From Taxawa tesnikishii (nom. ined.) (taxonomy: Eukaryota; Ascomycota; Dothideomycetes; Dothideales): a DNA stretch of 64,000 bases. The stretch lies in assembly GCA_030247885.1 (NCBI GenBank), contig JAPDRO010000027.1, forward strand, positions 372,001-436,000. Reading direction: 5' to 3'. Position numbers and translations under genes: made by a program. The notes under the pieces were generated by a model. It had not been told where the DNA came from. It did no database searches and saw only the letters and a list, made by a program, of their open reading frames with translations. Shown piece by piece: positions 11,045-21,969 of the stretch (position 1 is its first letter; every line of letters begins with the position of its first letter).

Positions 11045-13304
11045 ATGTTCTCCGAATGTAGGTACATCATCCTGTCACGTCCATTCCGGGGCGTCAGCGC
11101 ATGTCCGCTTCGATCGCGTGACTGACACCGCTTGTACTTCAGATGCCTCACGCTTCCTCGCTCAGTCTCAAGGAAGACTGTCCTTCACCCAGCAAGACAC
11201 AGATAGCAGATCACGCAATCCCTTAGATCGTCGGCGCATGGCCAGCAACTCGCGATACCTCCAGCGACCGAACACCATGGCCAACCCTTATCAACCCACC
11301 GGCTCCTATGTGTCACGCTTCCCATTCGCGGCGCGAGCGAGGCAGGATGCAGAAGTGCCGCTGTTCAGCGCTGCCAATGATGGCTTCGAGCAGGAGGACG
11401 ATGAGATACAACACGAGCGCGATGTTGCCGACTACCTCGCACTCCAGAGGTCCAGGAGGAACTTTGGTCCCAGCCACCTCACCGAATCTTCCGAACTGGA
11501 CGATGACGCGATAGAGCCTGTGGAAGAGAGGTCAACAAGAGCATCAACCCGTCTGACTGAGAGTCCGGAAGCCAAGAGAGGGAGATCGCGGGGGACAAGA
11601 CCGTTCGGTGCAACGGGGTCGGAAGTCAGCCCGCCAGACAGCAAGGGCAAAGGTAGGCTCGTCGATGTGGAACTTGCGTCGACAATACGCGAGAGTGAAG
11701 AGGATCTGGAGAGCCTGGACCCGGACCCAGACGACCGACCGCCGGCATTCCAGAAGTTCAATACCCAGCCTTCAAGAGGTCCTTCAAGAAGCACATTCCT
11801 TCCACAAGAGACCGATCTTGAGACCGCATTCGCGCACCCAAGACCTCCAAGTCCTGACCGGGATAGCGTGCCGCCAACAGTTGTCTTACCCACGCCAGAA
11901 CCGCCGCGTCACGACGTTTTCTGGGCTACCCTTTACCAAATCTCCATGTTCGCCATGTTCTCGACTTTCGTCCTGGTGTGGTTTCACACGACAAGCCCAA
12001 GTTCTAAGAAGCCTTTGGGTGATACGATCTACTCGGCTCTTGTGTCATCCGTCACAATGCTACTCTGGGATACGCTGATAACAGTCGTTGTGGCTATGAT
12101 CTGGCTCGCGCTTTTGCAGCATTATGTCCGGACTCTGGTCTTCACTGTCCTCGTCGCGGTACCCATCATACTGTTCTCCTTTTCAATCTACCCATTCGTC
12201 TGGAGTTACAAGGGCGCATGGAGTGGCAACAGCGTTCAAGATAGAGCCATGCGATGGCTGTCTCTCCTGCCAGCAATCACGGGTTGCGTCTGGACTTATT
12301 CGGTGTACAAGGGAAGGCATTCGCTCAGCAGAGCCATCAGCATTCTCGAATTCGCCTGTCGCATCGTAGCTGCCTCTCCAGCGCTAGTTCTCCTGGGCTT
12401 CTTCACCCTTTCCGTCGTCGTTACCTTCACATGGATGTGGATGGGCATGTTCACACGCGTCTTCCTGGGCGGCCACTTCTCCAAAGTCAAGACCTTCATC
12501 ATCGACGTCAACACCTGGTGGCTCGGCTTCTTCTTCGTCATGGTCTACCTCTGGTCCCTCGGTGTCATCGCCGGCGTGCAACGTGCAACCACCGCAGCGA
12601 CCGTGTCGCAATGGTACTTCCACCGCTTGAGCCTACACAAGCCGTCCTCTGCCACCGTCGTCAAGGCCTCGTTTTTCCACGCCACAGGTCCCATGCTCGG
12701 GACCATCTGCCTCTCCACCTTTCTCGCCTTGCTCGTCCGCCTCCCGCTCATCATCCTCCCGCGCCGCGTCGCGCAGCTCATCACCTTGTGCGCCTACTCC
12801 GTCATCCCAGCCTCCCTTGCCACTCTCACCAATCCCCTCACGCTCACCTACGCGGCCATTCACTCACAACCCCTCAGCATCAGCGCCCGCGGCATCGCTC
12901 AACTCCACGGCCTCGCCGGCCCCACGCCTTCAAACACCCTCAACCCGTCCTCCTTCGCCCCCTCCTCGGGCGGTCGCATGATCCCTTACCGCCTCGCCAA
13001 ACTTCTCCTCCACGCAACCCGCTTCATCATGTCCTTTGCGCTCGGCTTCGGCGGCTGGGTCCGCACGGCTCGCAGTCTGCAGCTCGCGGGCGGTGGCTTC
13101 AAGGGCAGTCTGTACGCCTACGTCGTCGGTTTGATCGCCGCCACCATCGGCTGGGCCGTCTTGGGCGCCATCGAGGGCGTCGTGGGCGGTGTGGTGGATG
13201 CGAGTGTCGTATGCTGGGCTAGTGAGACGGGAGGCAAGGGCGGGGCGGGCGAAGCGAGATACTGTCGCGAGGCGGGCGAGTTGTTCGGCGAGGGCGATTT
13301 CTAG
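11045..13304 (+). CDS. PNS1/CTL (SLC44) choline-transporter-like membrane protein
   Basis: Exon 1 is only 13 bp (ATG 11045: M-F-S-E plus one base). An 85-bp intron, 11058-11142 (GTAGGT, branch GACTGAC, TTCAG), joins it to exon 2 and gives MFSEYASRFLAQSQGRLSF. The alternative in-frame ATG at 11118 lies inside this intron. Residues 1-260 are hydrophilic, acidic and Ser/Pro-rich, a likely cytosolic regulatory tail. From DVFWATLYQISMFAMF onward there are about ten hydrophobic segments, including VFTVLVAVPIILFSFSIYPF, VTFTWMWMGMFTRVFLGG and VYLWSLGVIAGVQRATTA. The C-terminal YAYVVGLIAATIGWAVLGAIEG is typical of DUF580/CTL. In yeast Pns1 sits in the plasma membrane; its substrate is uncertain. The frame is fully open for 720 codons, unlike many neighbours. 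Confidence 0.85.
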
Positions 13305-14606
13305 ATGTTCCAGCGTTTTGGGCCTTCAGCGCACATTGTAGTGCCTGCAAATGCATGGGTTGGGAGCGAAACTTTCAATACCCCTTGCCGGCCAAGCCAA
13401 GCCGCCTTTGGCCTTTTTCTGGTAGGCTGCTAAGTAACGTTACCCCGTCAGGATTCATTTTTTGTCTTTTGTTTTCGTTTCAGCGTGGTCGTTGAGGAGT
13501 CCCAGCTAGGCTTGCATAGGTCGGATAATCGGACCCCCCCCCCCCCCGTTTCATAAATCCTTTGTGGGAAGGCTGCGGGTAGCACGACCTCCCAAGTATA
13601 CAACACATGCATCCCACAAACGACATGGTAGAGAACGGTGACTGCATGATAGAGAGCGATGACTTGGTCCTATGCAAAAAAGGCCCCCTTCCGAACTCGC
13701 GACTGTAATCCACCAGCCTCGACCTCCGAGTCTCTCCCACAAGACCGATGACCCAAACCAGGCGTTCGATCCGAGCTGCATGACCAGCTGCGCTCAAACC
13801 CCTAGAAAAACTGATTCGAGGACACATCGGTCCGTAGAGAAGCCCCGTCGTCCCTTCGCGTAGCCCGAACCTTTGTCGACCTCAAGCCTCGTCCCTCGGA
13901 ACAGAACAGCCTCCCACTCTTCATGCAAAGAGAAAAAGGGGGTGGGGGAGGGGGACCTGTATATAGTATGCTCGGCACATTGCAAGCCGCGCGCTTTCTC
14001 CTGAGGACTCGGCTTCTTGCCGCATCCCTTTCGTGACCTTTGCGTGATCGGACCGCACTGGGTCTTGCTGCAGTTGGCGGAGAAGAAAAAAAAACTGCAC
14101 ACGCTATATTGCCGCCGAAGGGTACAATCTACGCATGTAATCGATCTGCCACGACGGGATGGCGTGTGTGTCTCATTCCCGGCCCGGCCCTCTCCCCAAA
14201 GATCAGTATGGGATTCACGATCCGGGCACGGGCACGTCACGTCCGACCGCATGTTCGCAGAGAGTGGGGGTCGAGCAGAGAGACTTGGTGTATATGGGCC
14301 CCCTGTATCGGAAACTTGAGCGTTTTCTCGTCACAGGAATGGAGGGTGGATGCCGATGTGGGCAAGGCAGGAGGCGATGGACATGGACATAAGCGGCAAG
14401 CGGCTGGAGAAGGTAACGCAAGTTTCGAGGATGCATGTAGGGAACGAGACACCGAAAAGGTGGATTGCAACAATCGACTGCGTCATTCTCGTTTGCAAGA
14501 TGTTGAGAACAATCCGATAGGCGGATGACTAAAAGGCCGCAATGCTGGCGGACGGGCGGCAATAATGGTCACCCCCTCCCCTCCCAACCATACCAGCTCC
14601 ATATTG
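13305..14606. other. Convergent intergenic region with 14-base C run
   Basis: This is 1.3 kb between two 3' ends. A run of 14 C lies at 13534-13547. ORFs such as 13794-14252 and 14040-14528 overlap each other on opposite strands and show no family motif. No gene is called. Confidence 0.45.
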
Positions 14607-16743
14607 TTAAAGTAGACGGATACCAGGGAAATGCGCTGGCTCGTCCACAAGACACGGATCATCCCACGTCGTCTCTCCCGTGTCCTCATTGATAAAGTAG
14701 ACTCTTCGGCCCAACGGTACAGTGGTCTTGCCACCCCAGGCGCAACGTCCAGCGTGCCAGCCTTTCGGGCAAGGCCCTGTTCCTAGGTGGGGGAATCGGG
14801 GATCGTGTGTCGTCCTTATCCCTAAACCGCCGTGCTCGAAGATCTGCCTGCCTTGCTCCAGAGCACCTGGTGTCCAGCCGGGCGGTAAAGCAGTACTGGT
14901 GTCCTCTTGCGAATAGTCACCATCTGAGCATCGCTTCTTCCTGGAGCAGTCGGCAATATAGCTTGAGTAGCTTAAGTGTGGGTCGTTTTGATCGTCCATG
15001 ATCCCGTACGCATAGCATTCGCCGATCAGCTGGTGGAAGCCATCTTTCGGGCGCACGACGACTGGACGCCTGACCCCGGAAATCACGGTAATGTAGTCGG
15101 TCAGTTGGCACTGTGATGGCACGACGCAGAAACGGCCTGCTTCGGTGACGCCGAACCTTAACTCCCAGAAGACTCGCCTTCGGTCCAGCATGTTGACGAA
15201 CTTATGATAATGTGCAGTCTCATTCCGCTTGGCTACGGCCTCTTCGGAAAGCCAATCGAGTAACGAATGTAATGCACGACTTGCCTGCTGCTCATCGATT
15301 ATCTCAAGGCCTGAAACGTTGGGTTCGCGGGCGTGGAATGTGTGTAGCAGCGCCATGATCCGCTGATCGCCGTAGATGGTAGAGTTTGTAATAGCCTGGA
15401 CGCAAGAGTGTAAAAGTCTCAATACTTCTTGACAAGCACTCCGCGAATACCGAGTTTTCGACAAGGTCTCGCGGTCGCACATCTCACTGAGAAAGCAGAG
15501 TCTCTCAGATAGCGCCGCGGTCGTGATGTAGACATATCCACCTTCGCCCCGCCTCTGCACTCTACCGTCTCTTCCTTCCAATGCTGTCTCGGTGTAGCGT
15601 GGCGGGCGATGCGACGATGTCCAATCAGGAACCCACGAGGGAGGCCTCGCAAGTTCTGGAATTGCAGCCCTGCGTTCAGCTCGACGTTGCTAATGCCATC
15701 TTCCAACATTCTGATAACAACGTCAATGAATAGCTGCTGTGGCGAGCTCCGATAATCAGGTATCGGAAGATAGGCATCCATCTCTTTGGGATCAACCAAT
15801 CCTGTCAAGGTGTATATCTTATCATGTGGTCGTGCACACAAAGTCCTGAAACTGTTTCGAAGCAGATTGGATAGGGCCAGAGGCTTAGCATCTCCGAAGT
15901 GACCAAGCCGAATGCGTTGTATAACCATGACCTGATTGACCGCGTCCGCAACCTGTGGTTCAATGGGACGTCGATGGACAACAGTTGCGTGATAGAAGCA
16001 TGACCAGGCAAAGGCGAACAGTTCACTCCAGAGGCATGTCCGCGAACCGCAGGCAACGACAGTGTTAGTATTCGAGGCTGCTTCTTGTTGCACCCAGGCT
16101 CTTATGAACCATGGACGGAAGAAGAAGTTTTTGATAGCCTTTTGTTCAGCATCCCAGAAGGGCGAGACCTCCGGTAATCCGAAATGGGCTTTTGCAACGC
16201 CGTCTGTGGACGCCCGGGATGTGTCGAGGTGTCCCAACCAGGTAGCTGGAGCTGTACATGATTTGCGATTTCCGGATCGAGGCCTGCAATTATGTCCATG
16301 ATCGCATCGCTGTTGTCTGCAGCATCACCAAGCCAGATGACGACATTGTTAGCACGTGCGTAGATCTCTTTCATCTTTCTGACTTGACTGGCTTTTTCAT
16401 CCAGATTGTGCTGATGGATACAGACTGCATCAACCCATACGTTCCTGATAGTGTCTTCTTTGCGGAGGCTCAGAAGAGCAGCGTGAAGGTTTACGGTTAC
16501 TCTAATAACCTTCTCGTCGCACAGTATGTTCGTTTGGTTCCGAGGGTCACCCCAGGAGTAAGAGAGCGCTTCATAGCCCATGCCATCATCCGGAGCAACC
16601 TCCACGATTCGGCATCTAATTGGTTCTTCCTTCAGTCCGGGAAGCAGTTGGAGAACTCGGATATAGCGATAATCCTTGAGCGGTGCATATTGGAACTCCG
16701 GAGTCGGGCACTTTGCGCAAGTACTCAAATGCTGATTCCCCAT
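14607..16743 (-). CDS. HET-domain protein with C-terminal WW-like module; two apparent 1-base losses
   Basis: Start at 16743 (MGNQHLSTCAKC) is preferred because the CAKC...FQYAPL...IRVLQLLPG opening is typical; a longer start at 16854 exists. HET-domain landmarks are in order: YEALSYSWGDP, VTVNLHAALLSLR, VWVDAVCIHQHNLDEKASQV, MKEIYARANNVVIWLG, FFFRPWFIRAWVQQEAA, LCARPHDKIYTLTGLV and LPSWVPDW. The HET domain triggers allorecognition cell death in fungi. After about residue 580 come LPPGW and, 50-60 residues later, GRRVYFINEDTGETTWDDP, which resembles the second half of a WW domain, a Pro-peptide binder. The product would be about 710 residues. Two frame changes lie within conserved HET blocks, and each is restored by one base in a short homopolymer run, so the gene may well be intact in the organism. 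Confidence 0.8.
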
Positions 16744-17210
16744 AGCACAAGGCTTTCGGAGATTTCCTTGGGGTCTGACGACCGCAGTATCGCTGCACCG
16801 CGCGACAAAACAGCGTCGCAAGCAAGCAAAGTCAGGGTACTGGATGATAAACAAGGTTAGAGGGTCTCGAAGCGGAGGGGAGAACGGAGATCAAATTAGC
16901 GCAATAAATTGGCCCCCACTATGTTAGCGAACGCCAAGTGTTTGATGTGTATATTGGTGCCCAATAGGAAATCTCCTACCCATTTGTGGTAGGTAGAGTC
17001 ATGGGCTAGTAGGCTTGTCGTGCCTCAGACGAAGATCTGCCTCGGTGTCTCGTCTGTTGCAGAACTGCTCTCTTCCACCAGCAATCAGAACAGCCCGGGT
17101 GAAGTGTGAGTGAAGCTGACACATCGCTCCAATGAATCCATAGTAAGGCTGACGTGAAGTCCAGCTGTTGTCTTTCCGGGTTTCCGTAGAATAGGATAAG
17201 AGTAGGCAGT
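16744..17210. other. Spacer between HET and PEX39-like genes
   Basis: This 467 bp lies upstream of the HET gene (same strand) and downstream of the PEX39-like gene. The long-start variant of the HET gene would use 16744-16854. Nothing else is seen. Confidence 0.4.
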
Positions 17211-17791
17211 CTAGGTTGCCCAGCTGGGAGTAGGAGCAGGGGTAGCATCCTTCTCCCAAGGCTTCTTTCGTCTGGACGCATTGCTTTGCGTCCCTTGGCC
17301 TTCAAGGACTGTGTCTGGAATGTCTTTGATGCCTGGTATGGACTTTCCTCGGCGATCATTTCGCAGATCTGAGCGAAACTTGCTGGCGCTGGAGCATTTC
17401 CGCAAGCGGAGGAGGCATCTTCAGTGGCAACAGCTGGTGGTTCTGGCTGTGTATTCGTTTCCGCCTCAAATTGGGGATTGTTCCCAGGTTGGACACCAGC
17501 CTTATCGCGCAGCCATGCTTTGTAGCTGTTGAAGTCTACTGGTGTTCCATGCTTTCTGCAGAGCGTTAGTGGATTCTTTGACGAGTTTATAAGAAAGACT
17601 GGCAGTCACCTGGCGAAATAGTAGCATTTGGCGCGTGTAGTCAGATGAGCAACCTGTTCTGGGGAAGACGCTGGACCTAGTATAGCTCTCAGTCCTGCTT
17701 GAAACTCTTGATCCTCATCCCAAGGATAGCTGTCAAGCTGTCTGAACAGGTTGGTAGGGTCACCACCGTCGCTGATTGCTTGCGTGGCCAT
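17211..17791 (-). CDS. Small KPWE-motif protein, PEX39-like (DUF5572 type)
   Basis: Start ATG 17791 (MATQAISDGGDPTNLF). Exon 1 is 17791-17610, a 54-bp intron follows (17609-17556, GTGACT...CTGCAG), and exon 2 runs to TAG 17211. The N-terminal half is YPWDEDQEFQAGLRAILG and FARKHGTPVDFNSYKAWLR. After an acidic Pro/Ala linker comes FAQICEMIAE, then GKSIPGIKDIPDTVLEGQG and RRKKPWEKD. The PGI..IP....EG.G....KPWE block is the hallmark of the KPWE domain. As I recall, this defines the peroxin Pex39 (yeast Yjr012c, human C6orf226), which helps Pex7 import PTS2 cargo and shares the [R/K]PWE motif with Pex13. The frame shifts between MIAE and GKSI at 17347-17348; one extra base restores it. The product is about 175 residues. 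Confidence 0.7.
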
Positions 17792-18120
17792 AGTGAAGGT
17801 GCAAAACGTGAACAAGTCGAGAGACAGATGTGTAGCAGTGTCCTGTACCGTCAACAGTTTAAGTGGAGGGAGGTGAAGACGAGGGCTATGATGGCATATG
17901 GTACAAAGTACTCGCACCGTGAGCGTCAAAGTGACTGGCTGGGTAGAGTTCCTCTCAGCTGTGTTTGCTTGGTTTGCTTGGTTTGCTTTGGTTTGCCGAG
18001 CGTACAAGTCGCGACAGCTTTCTACTACTCTAGTAAACTAAAGGAGCGCGACTTCGACTGAAGCTCACGTTAGAACACCGCGCACTCGCCCCTCGTCGAC
18101 ATCTTCTCCTACATCTCGCC
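17792..18120. promoter_or_regulatory. Divergent promoter, PEX39-like / Lsm14-like
   Basis: 329 bp separate the two start codons. It carries a TTTGCTTGG-type repeat (17966-17995: GTTTGCTTGGTTTGCTTGGTT). No regulatory site could be named. Confidence 0.5.
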
Positions 18121-20205
18121 ATGTCCGAATTCATCGGGTCCCGGATATCCCTAATATCCAAAAGCGACATCAAGTGAGTTTACCACTCGTTCACGAGGGA
18201 CAAGGCCTGGCTCCAGCAATCTGCCGTCTTCAAAGCCCAGACGGTCCTCAATCCTTCGCCCATTGCGACTGCTACCGTCACTGACGGCACATTGCTCACA
18301 GATATGTCGGCACTCTCCACGAGATCAATTCGGAAAACTCGACTGTCGCCCTGGAGAACGTCAAGTCGTACGGCACCGAAGGCAGACGCGGCAATCCCGA
18401 CGAGGAGATCCCTCCAAACGACCAGATCTACGACTACATCGTCTTCCGTGGCAGTGATGTGAAAGACCTCACAATCGTCGAGGCCCCGAAGGAGAACAAA
18501 CCGCCGCCACCTCCAGTCCCTAATGATCCTGCTATACTCGGCGTAAGTCAGCCTCCTGCCGCCCTGGTCTCTCCTCAGCCGCTGCCCATTTAGACGTATT
18601 TGTTGTGATGAAGCATATCGGATGTAAAAATTGTCAATATCCCGAGAGCGCAAAACCGTGTAGAGATTTCCGTTGCCTTCCTTCTGAACATACACTTCAT
18701 CCATCATCTGTACAATTGAGCAGGGAGTGAATTTGGGCTAATGGAAACCCACAGGCTGCCCGTCCTCACCCACAAGGTCCACCACAGCAGCCTGGTCAAC
18801 CACCCAACCAGCAATGGCGCGGTCCTCAGCCCCCCTTTCCCTCCTTACGGTTATCCTCCCCACCACAACAGCATTCGCGCTTTGCGCCTCCAGGAGGCCT
18901 GCATGGATTTCCAGGCACCCCTGGCGCTGTTCCAGGTTATGGAATGCCTCCATACGGGCCACCACCGGGATGGTACCCTCCAGGTCAAGGACCGCCGGGT
19001 CAGGGCTTTCCTCAGGGGCCACCAGGACCGTTCTCTCCACAACCACCACCAATTGGTCCGCCAGGCCAGCAAAATCAGGGTGGTCCGCAACAAGCGCCCA
19101 TTGGATCTGCGCCGAAACAACCAACACCATCTCAAACGGGCGCCGCACAACCACCACCGCCAGCTGCTGAAGACAAACCTAGCGAACTTTCTACCACCCC
19201 AGCTCCATCTTCTCAAGCAGCTCCCCCACCTCCACCAGTCGAATCGAAGCCAGACGTCGCTGAAGCGCTTGCTCCTCCTCAGCAACCAGCTCAGACAAAG
19301 CCTGCTGGCCCCAAGAACAACCGCATTGCAGTTCCTCTACCTAGCCCCAGGGTGAGCGCGCCTCTCCAAGCCAAACCAGGCAATGCTCCTGCTACGGTAG
19401 CTCCGCCACCAACTGCTGTTGCTACGACAGCGGCGCAACAACAGCAGAGCGCAACACAAGCAGCAGCTGCAGCAGTTGCAGCAGCCATGGCTAAACTTGG
19501 CCCTCTCCCAGCGCAGGCCAACAAGCAGGCCGCAACCCCAGCCAATGCAATCGACAACCTGACCAAGAAGGTCGGTGAGATGCGCACTGATGAGCGCATC
19601 CGGAACTCGCGCCAGCCTGGCACTGGCGGCTACGCAGCAAGCCACCGCGGCGGACGTGGCGGCCGTCGTCCCAGCACGCGCGAGCAAGGCAAGCCCGTCG
19701 AAGTCCCGCAGGCAGACTTCGACTTCGAGAGCGCCAACGCCAAATTTAACAAGCAAGACTTGGTCAAGGAAGCCATCGCGACAGGCTCACCATTGGGTAC
19801 TCCGACGGGCGAGCACGACGATCCGGCCTTGCCCCCAACGGCGCCACAGATGGCGCGACCAACGGCGCCAGCGCCGCGCACGACGACGTGGTCATCCCCA
19901 AGGCGGCCACTTACAACAAATCGACCTCCTTCTTCGATAACATCAGCTCCGAGCTCAAGGACCGACAGGCGGCACAGGATGCCGGCCAGCGCCTCGGCGG
20001 GAACGAGTTCCGCTCCGTGGAGCGCAGGAAGAACCTAGAGACCTTCGGTCAGAGTAACGTTGACACGGGCTTCCGCGGCGGATACCGCGGACGCGGTCGC
20101 GGCAGGGGATTCGGTGGTCGTGGAAGGGGTGGCCCGAGGGGTGGATACGCTGGACGCGGACATGGCTACAGTGGTGTTGCGCAGGATGCGGCGCCAGAGG
20201 CTTAG
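18121..20205 (+). CDS. Lsm14/Scd6/Sum2-type P-body mRNA regulator; one apparent 1-base loss
   Basis: Three exons: 18121-18173, 18302-18542 and 18755-20205. The N-terminal Lsm14 domain is plain: MSEFIGSRISLISKSDIKYVG, LHEINSENSTVALENVKSYGTEGR and IYDYIVFRGSDVKDLTI. A long Pro/Gln/Gly-rich linker follows, with PPGQGPPGQGFPQGPPGP and a poly-Gln/poly-Ala stretch near 19430-19490. The FDF motif (QADFDFESANAKFNKQDLVKE), the FFD/TFG boxes (KSTSFFDNISSELKDR and RRKNLETFGQ) and a C-terminal RGG region (GRGRGRGFGGRGRGG) close it. This is the full order of Scd6/Lsm14 proteins, which repress translation by binding eIF4G and Dhh1 in P-bodies. The frame breaks at the C run 19832-19836 between the FDF and FFD motifs; one more C joins PPNGATDGATNG to the FFD box. 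Ends at TAG 20205. Confidence 0.92.
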
Positions 20206-21969
20206 GAGGCTACGATGCGCACGCTAGTCCGGCAGATTAAGCGGGCGAGAGAGTTGAGGGACAATGTGCAGGAGATTAAGGGATGATGCATCAGAGTGGT
20301 AGTACGGTTGGCTTTGGCATTGGGAGTCCACATGGAAAACTCATTGACGAAAACATGATGTTGGGATGTAACATTAGTGGGACCAACAGACGATCCGGAA
20401 TGAACAGAATCGCCAGACCGCGCTTTTCTTTTTTTTTGGCCCTGGGAATCGCTGTGATAGGTTCGGGTCGTTCCTATGTAAGGACTTCACTTGTTCAACG
20501 GTCAGGCTGCGCTCCACTCTAAAGGCCCCTCAAACACGGAGGACAGTATACCAAGTCTTGTCTTCAGACCAACGGCGGGTCCAAGGGTATCTATCAATCT
20601 GTTGTTGCTCTCCTTCAGTAGACTGAAGTGCTTTTGATACGCGCTCTCAGAGACCGATCTTACGGCCGAATAATTGACGGCCTATCTTTGCGTTACGGTA
20701 GAGCCGTATCTTGGAAATCGAGGATACGACAGCAGTTTCGGTCACGACAGGGAACATGCGGTCACGCTAGCTTCACCGCTCTGCGTAGCGTAACTCCAGT
20801 GGACCTGTATACCTACCACTTGTCTGACTTACTTGGGACCGCACAGAGTACGCTGGCCGGAGGATCGGGGTTAGGAGTCAAGTCGACTGCAGACTTGTTC
20901 ACTACATTAGCTACTTAGCTGTTGTCGTTGCTCGCTGAACGGCTAGGGTTAGAAGGGTGAGAGTGTGATGAGTTCGTTCTAAACGGGTCCTCTTTTTGCA
21001 CTGGCAGAGACGTTGTTCGAAAAGACTTTCGGCCATCGTTCTTGTCGGACGGGGATAACATTGTCTCACACTCAACGGACAAGAGAGTGCTTTCGACTAA
21101 TGAAACCACCTATTTCGCTGAAGGTTATAAAGACACAGGAACCGGATGTCAAGAAACACGGCACTCAAGAACCGGCCCGTAGAGGCGTGCACATCTTCAA
21201 TCTTCTCGGGTTCCATCTAGTGGAATGGTATGATGTGGCACGTTTCTGGAATATGTTTTCGTGTGCATGAGCATGGAGGATATGATAGAGCGCAGCAGAA
21301 CGATGTTCGCTATCGGATATGCTTTGGGCTTTGCCTGTGTGAGGAAGCACCATACTTTTGCGGGACTACAGAAAAGTTGGCTGATCTGATCGGAGAGTAA
21401 TCAGTCGATATCGTTCAACGTGAGTGGGACCAGAGAGCCGAATGTCTTTTTCTTTTGTTGTGGTTGCCCGAAGAGTGGTGGCCGCTTTGGTTCCAAAGTT
21501 CCTGTGATACAACTTCCTCGACGAGAATGGCTGAACCGGACGCTATAGCAGCTGCGAAGCATGTCTTGATCAAGAACGTAAAAGCCATGCTAGACCTTAC
21601 ATGGCCCTCTCGGCTCGATAGATCAAATTTGCCTTAGGATCCGATAACGTCCGTATTGCCCGGCGACTTGGAGTGGTAGTGATGCGAGCCAAGGGTGAAG
21701 GACCAGGTATGGATACACGGTGGGCTCCTGTCTAGCTTGTGAGCAAATATACTTTTCCTCGGATTATCTGTACAAATTGCTCGAGCACGTTGTATGCTAT
21801 GCGCAAGGAATGCGGAACCACAGATGGACGAACGGTGATTTGATACTCGACAGGAAAGCAAGAGTCAGCATGTAATAGTCTCCCAATTCCCTCCAGATAA
21901 CACCATTACGACCTTTGTTCCTTCGAAATCAAAACGTCCAGTCGTTCAATATACAAAGAAAAACACAGC
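20206..21969. other. Convergent intergenic region, 1.76 kb
   Basis: No ORF above about 96 codons and none with a recognisable motif (20628-20918, 21013-21270 and 21455-21637 were read). Likely 3' UTRs of the flanking genes plus unknown sequence. Confidence 0.4.

Noticed and set aside
11118-11142. ATG 11118 as start of the PNS1-like gene
   Set aside because: It lies in the intron; the 13-bp first exon gives MFSEYASRFLAQSQ, which I recall from orthologues.
12254-13222. 322-codon plus-strand ORF rich in Arg, His and Pro
   Set aside because: Overlaps the PNS1-like gene in another frame; its composition is typical of a GC-biased shadow frame.
13534-13547. 14-base C run as a functional element
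   Set aside because: Its length cannot be trusted given the homopolymer errors, and no motif surrounds it.
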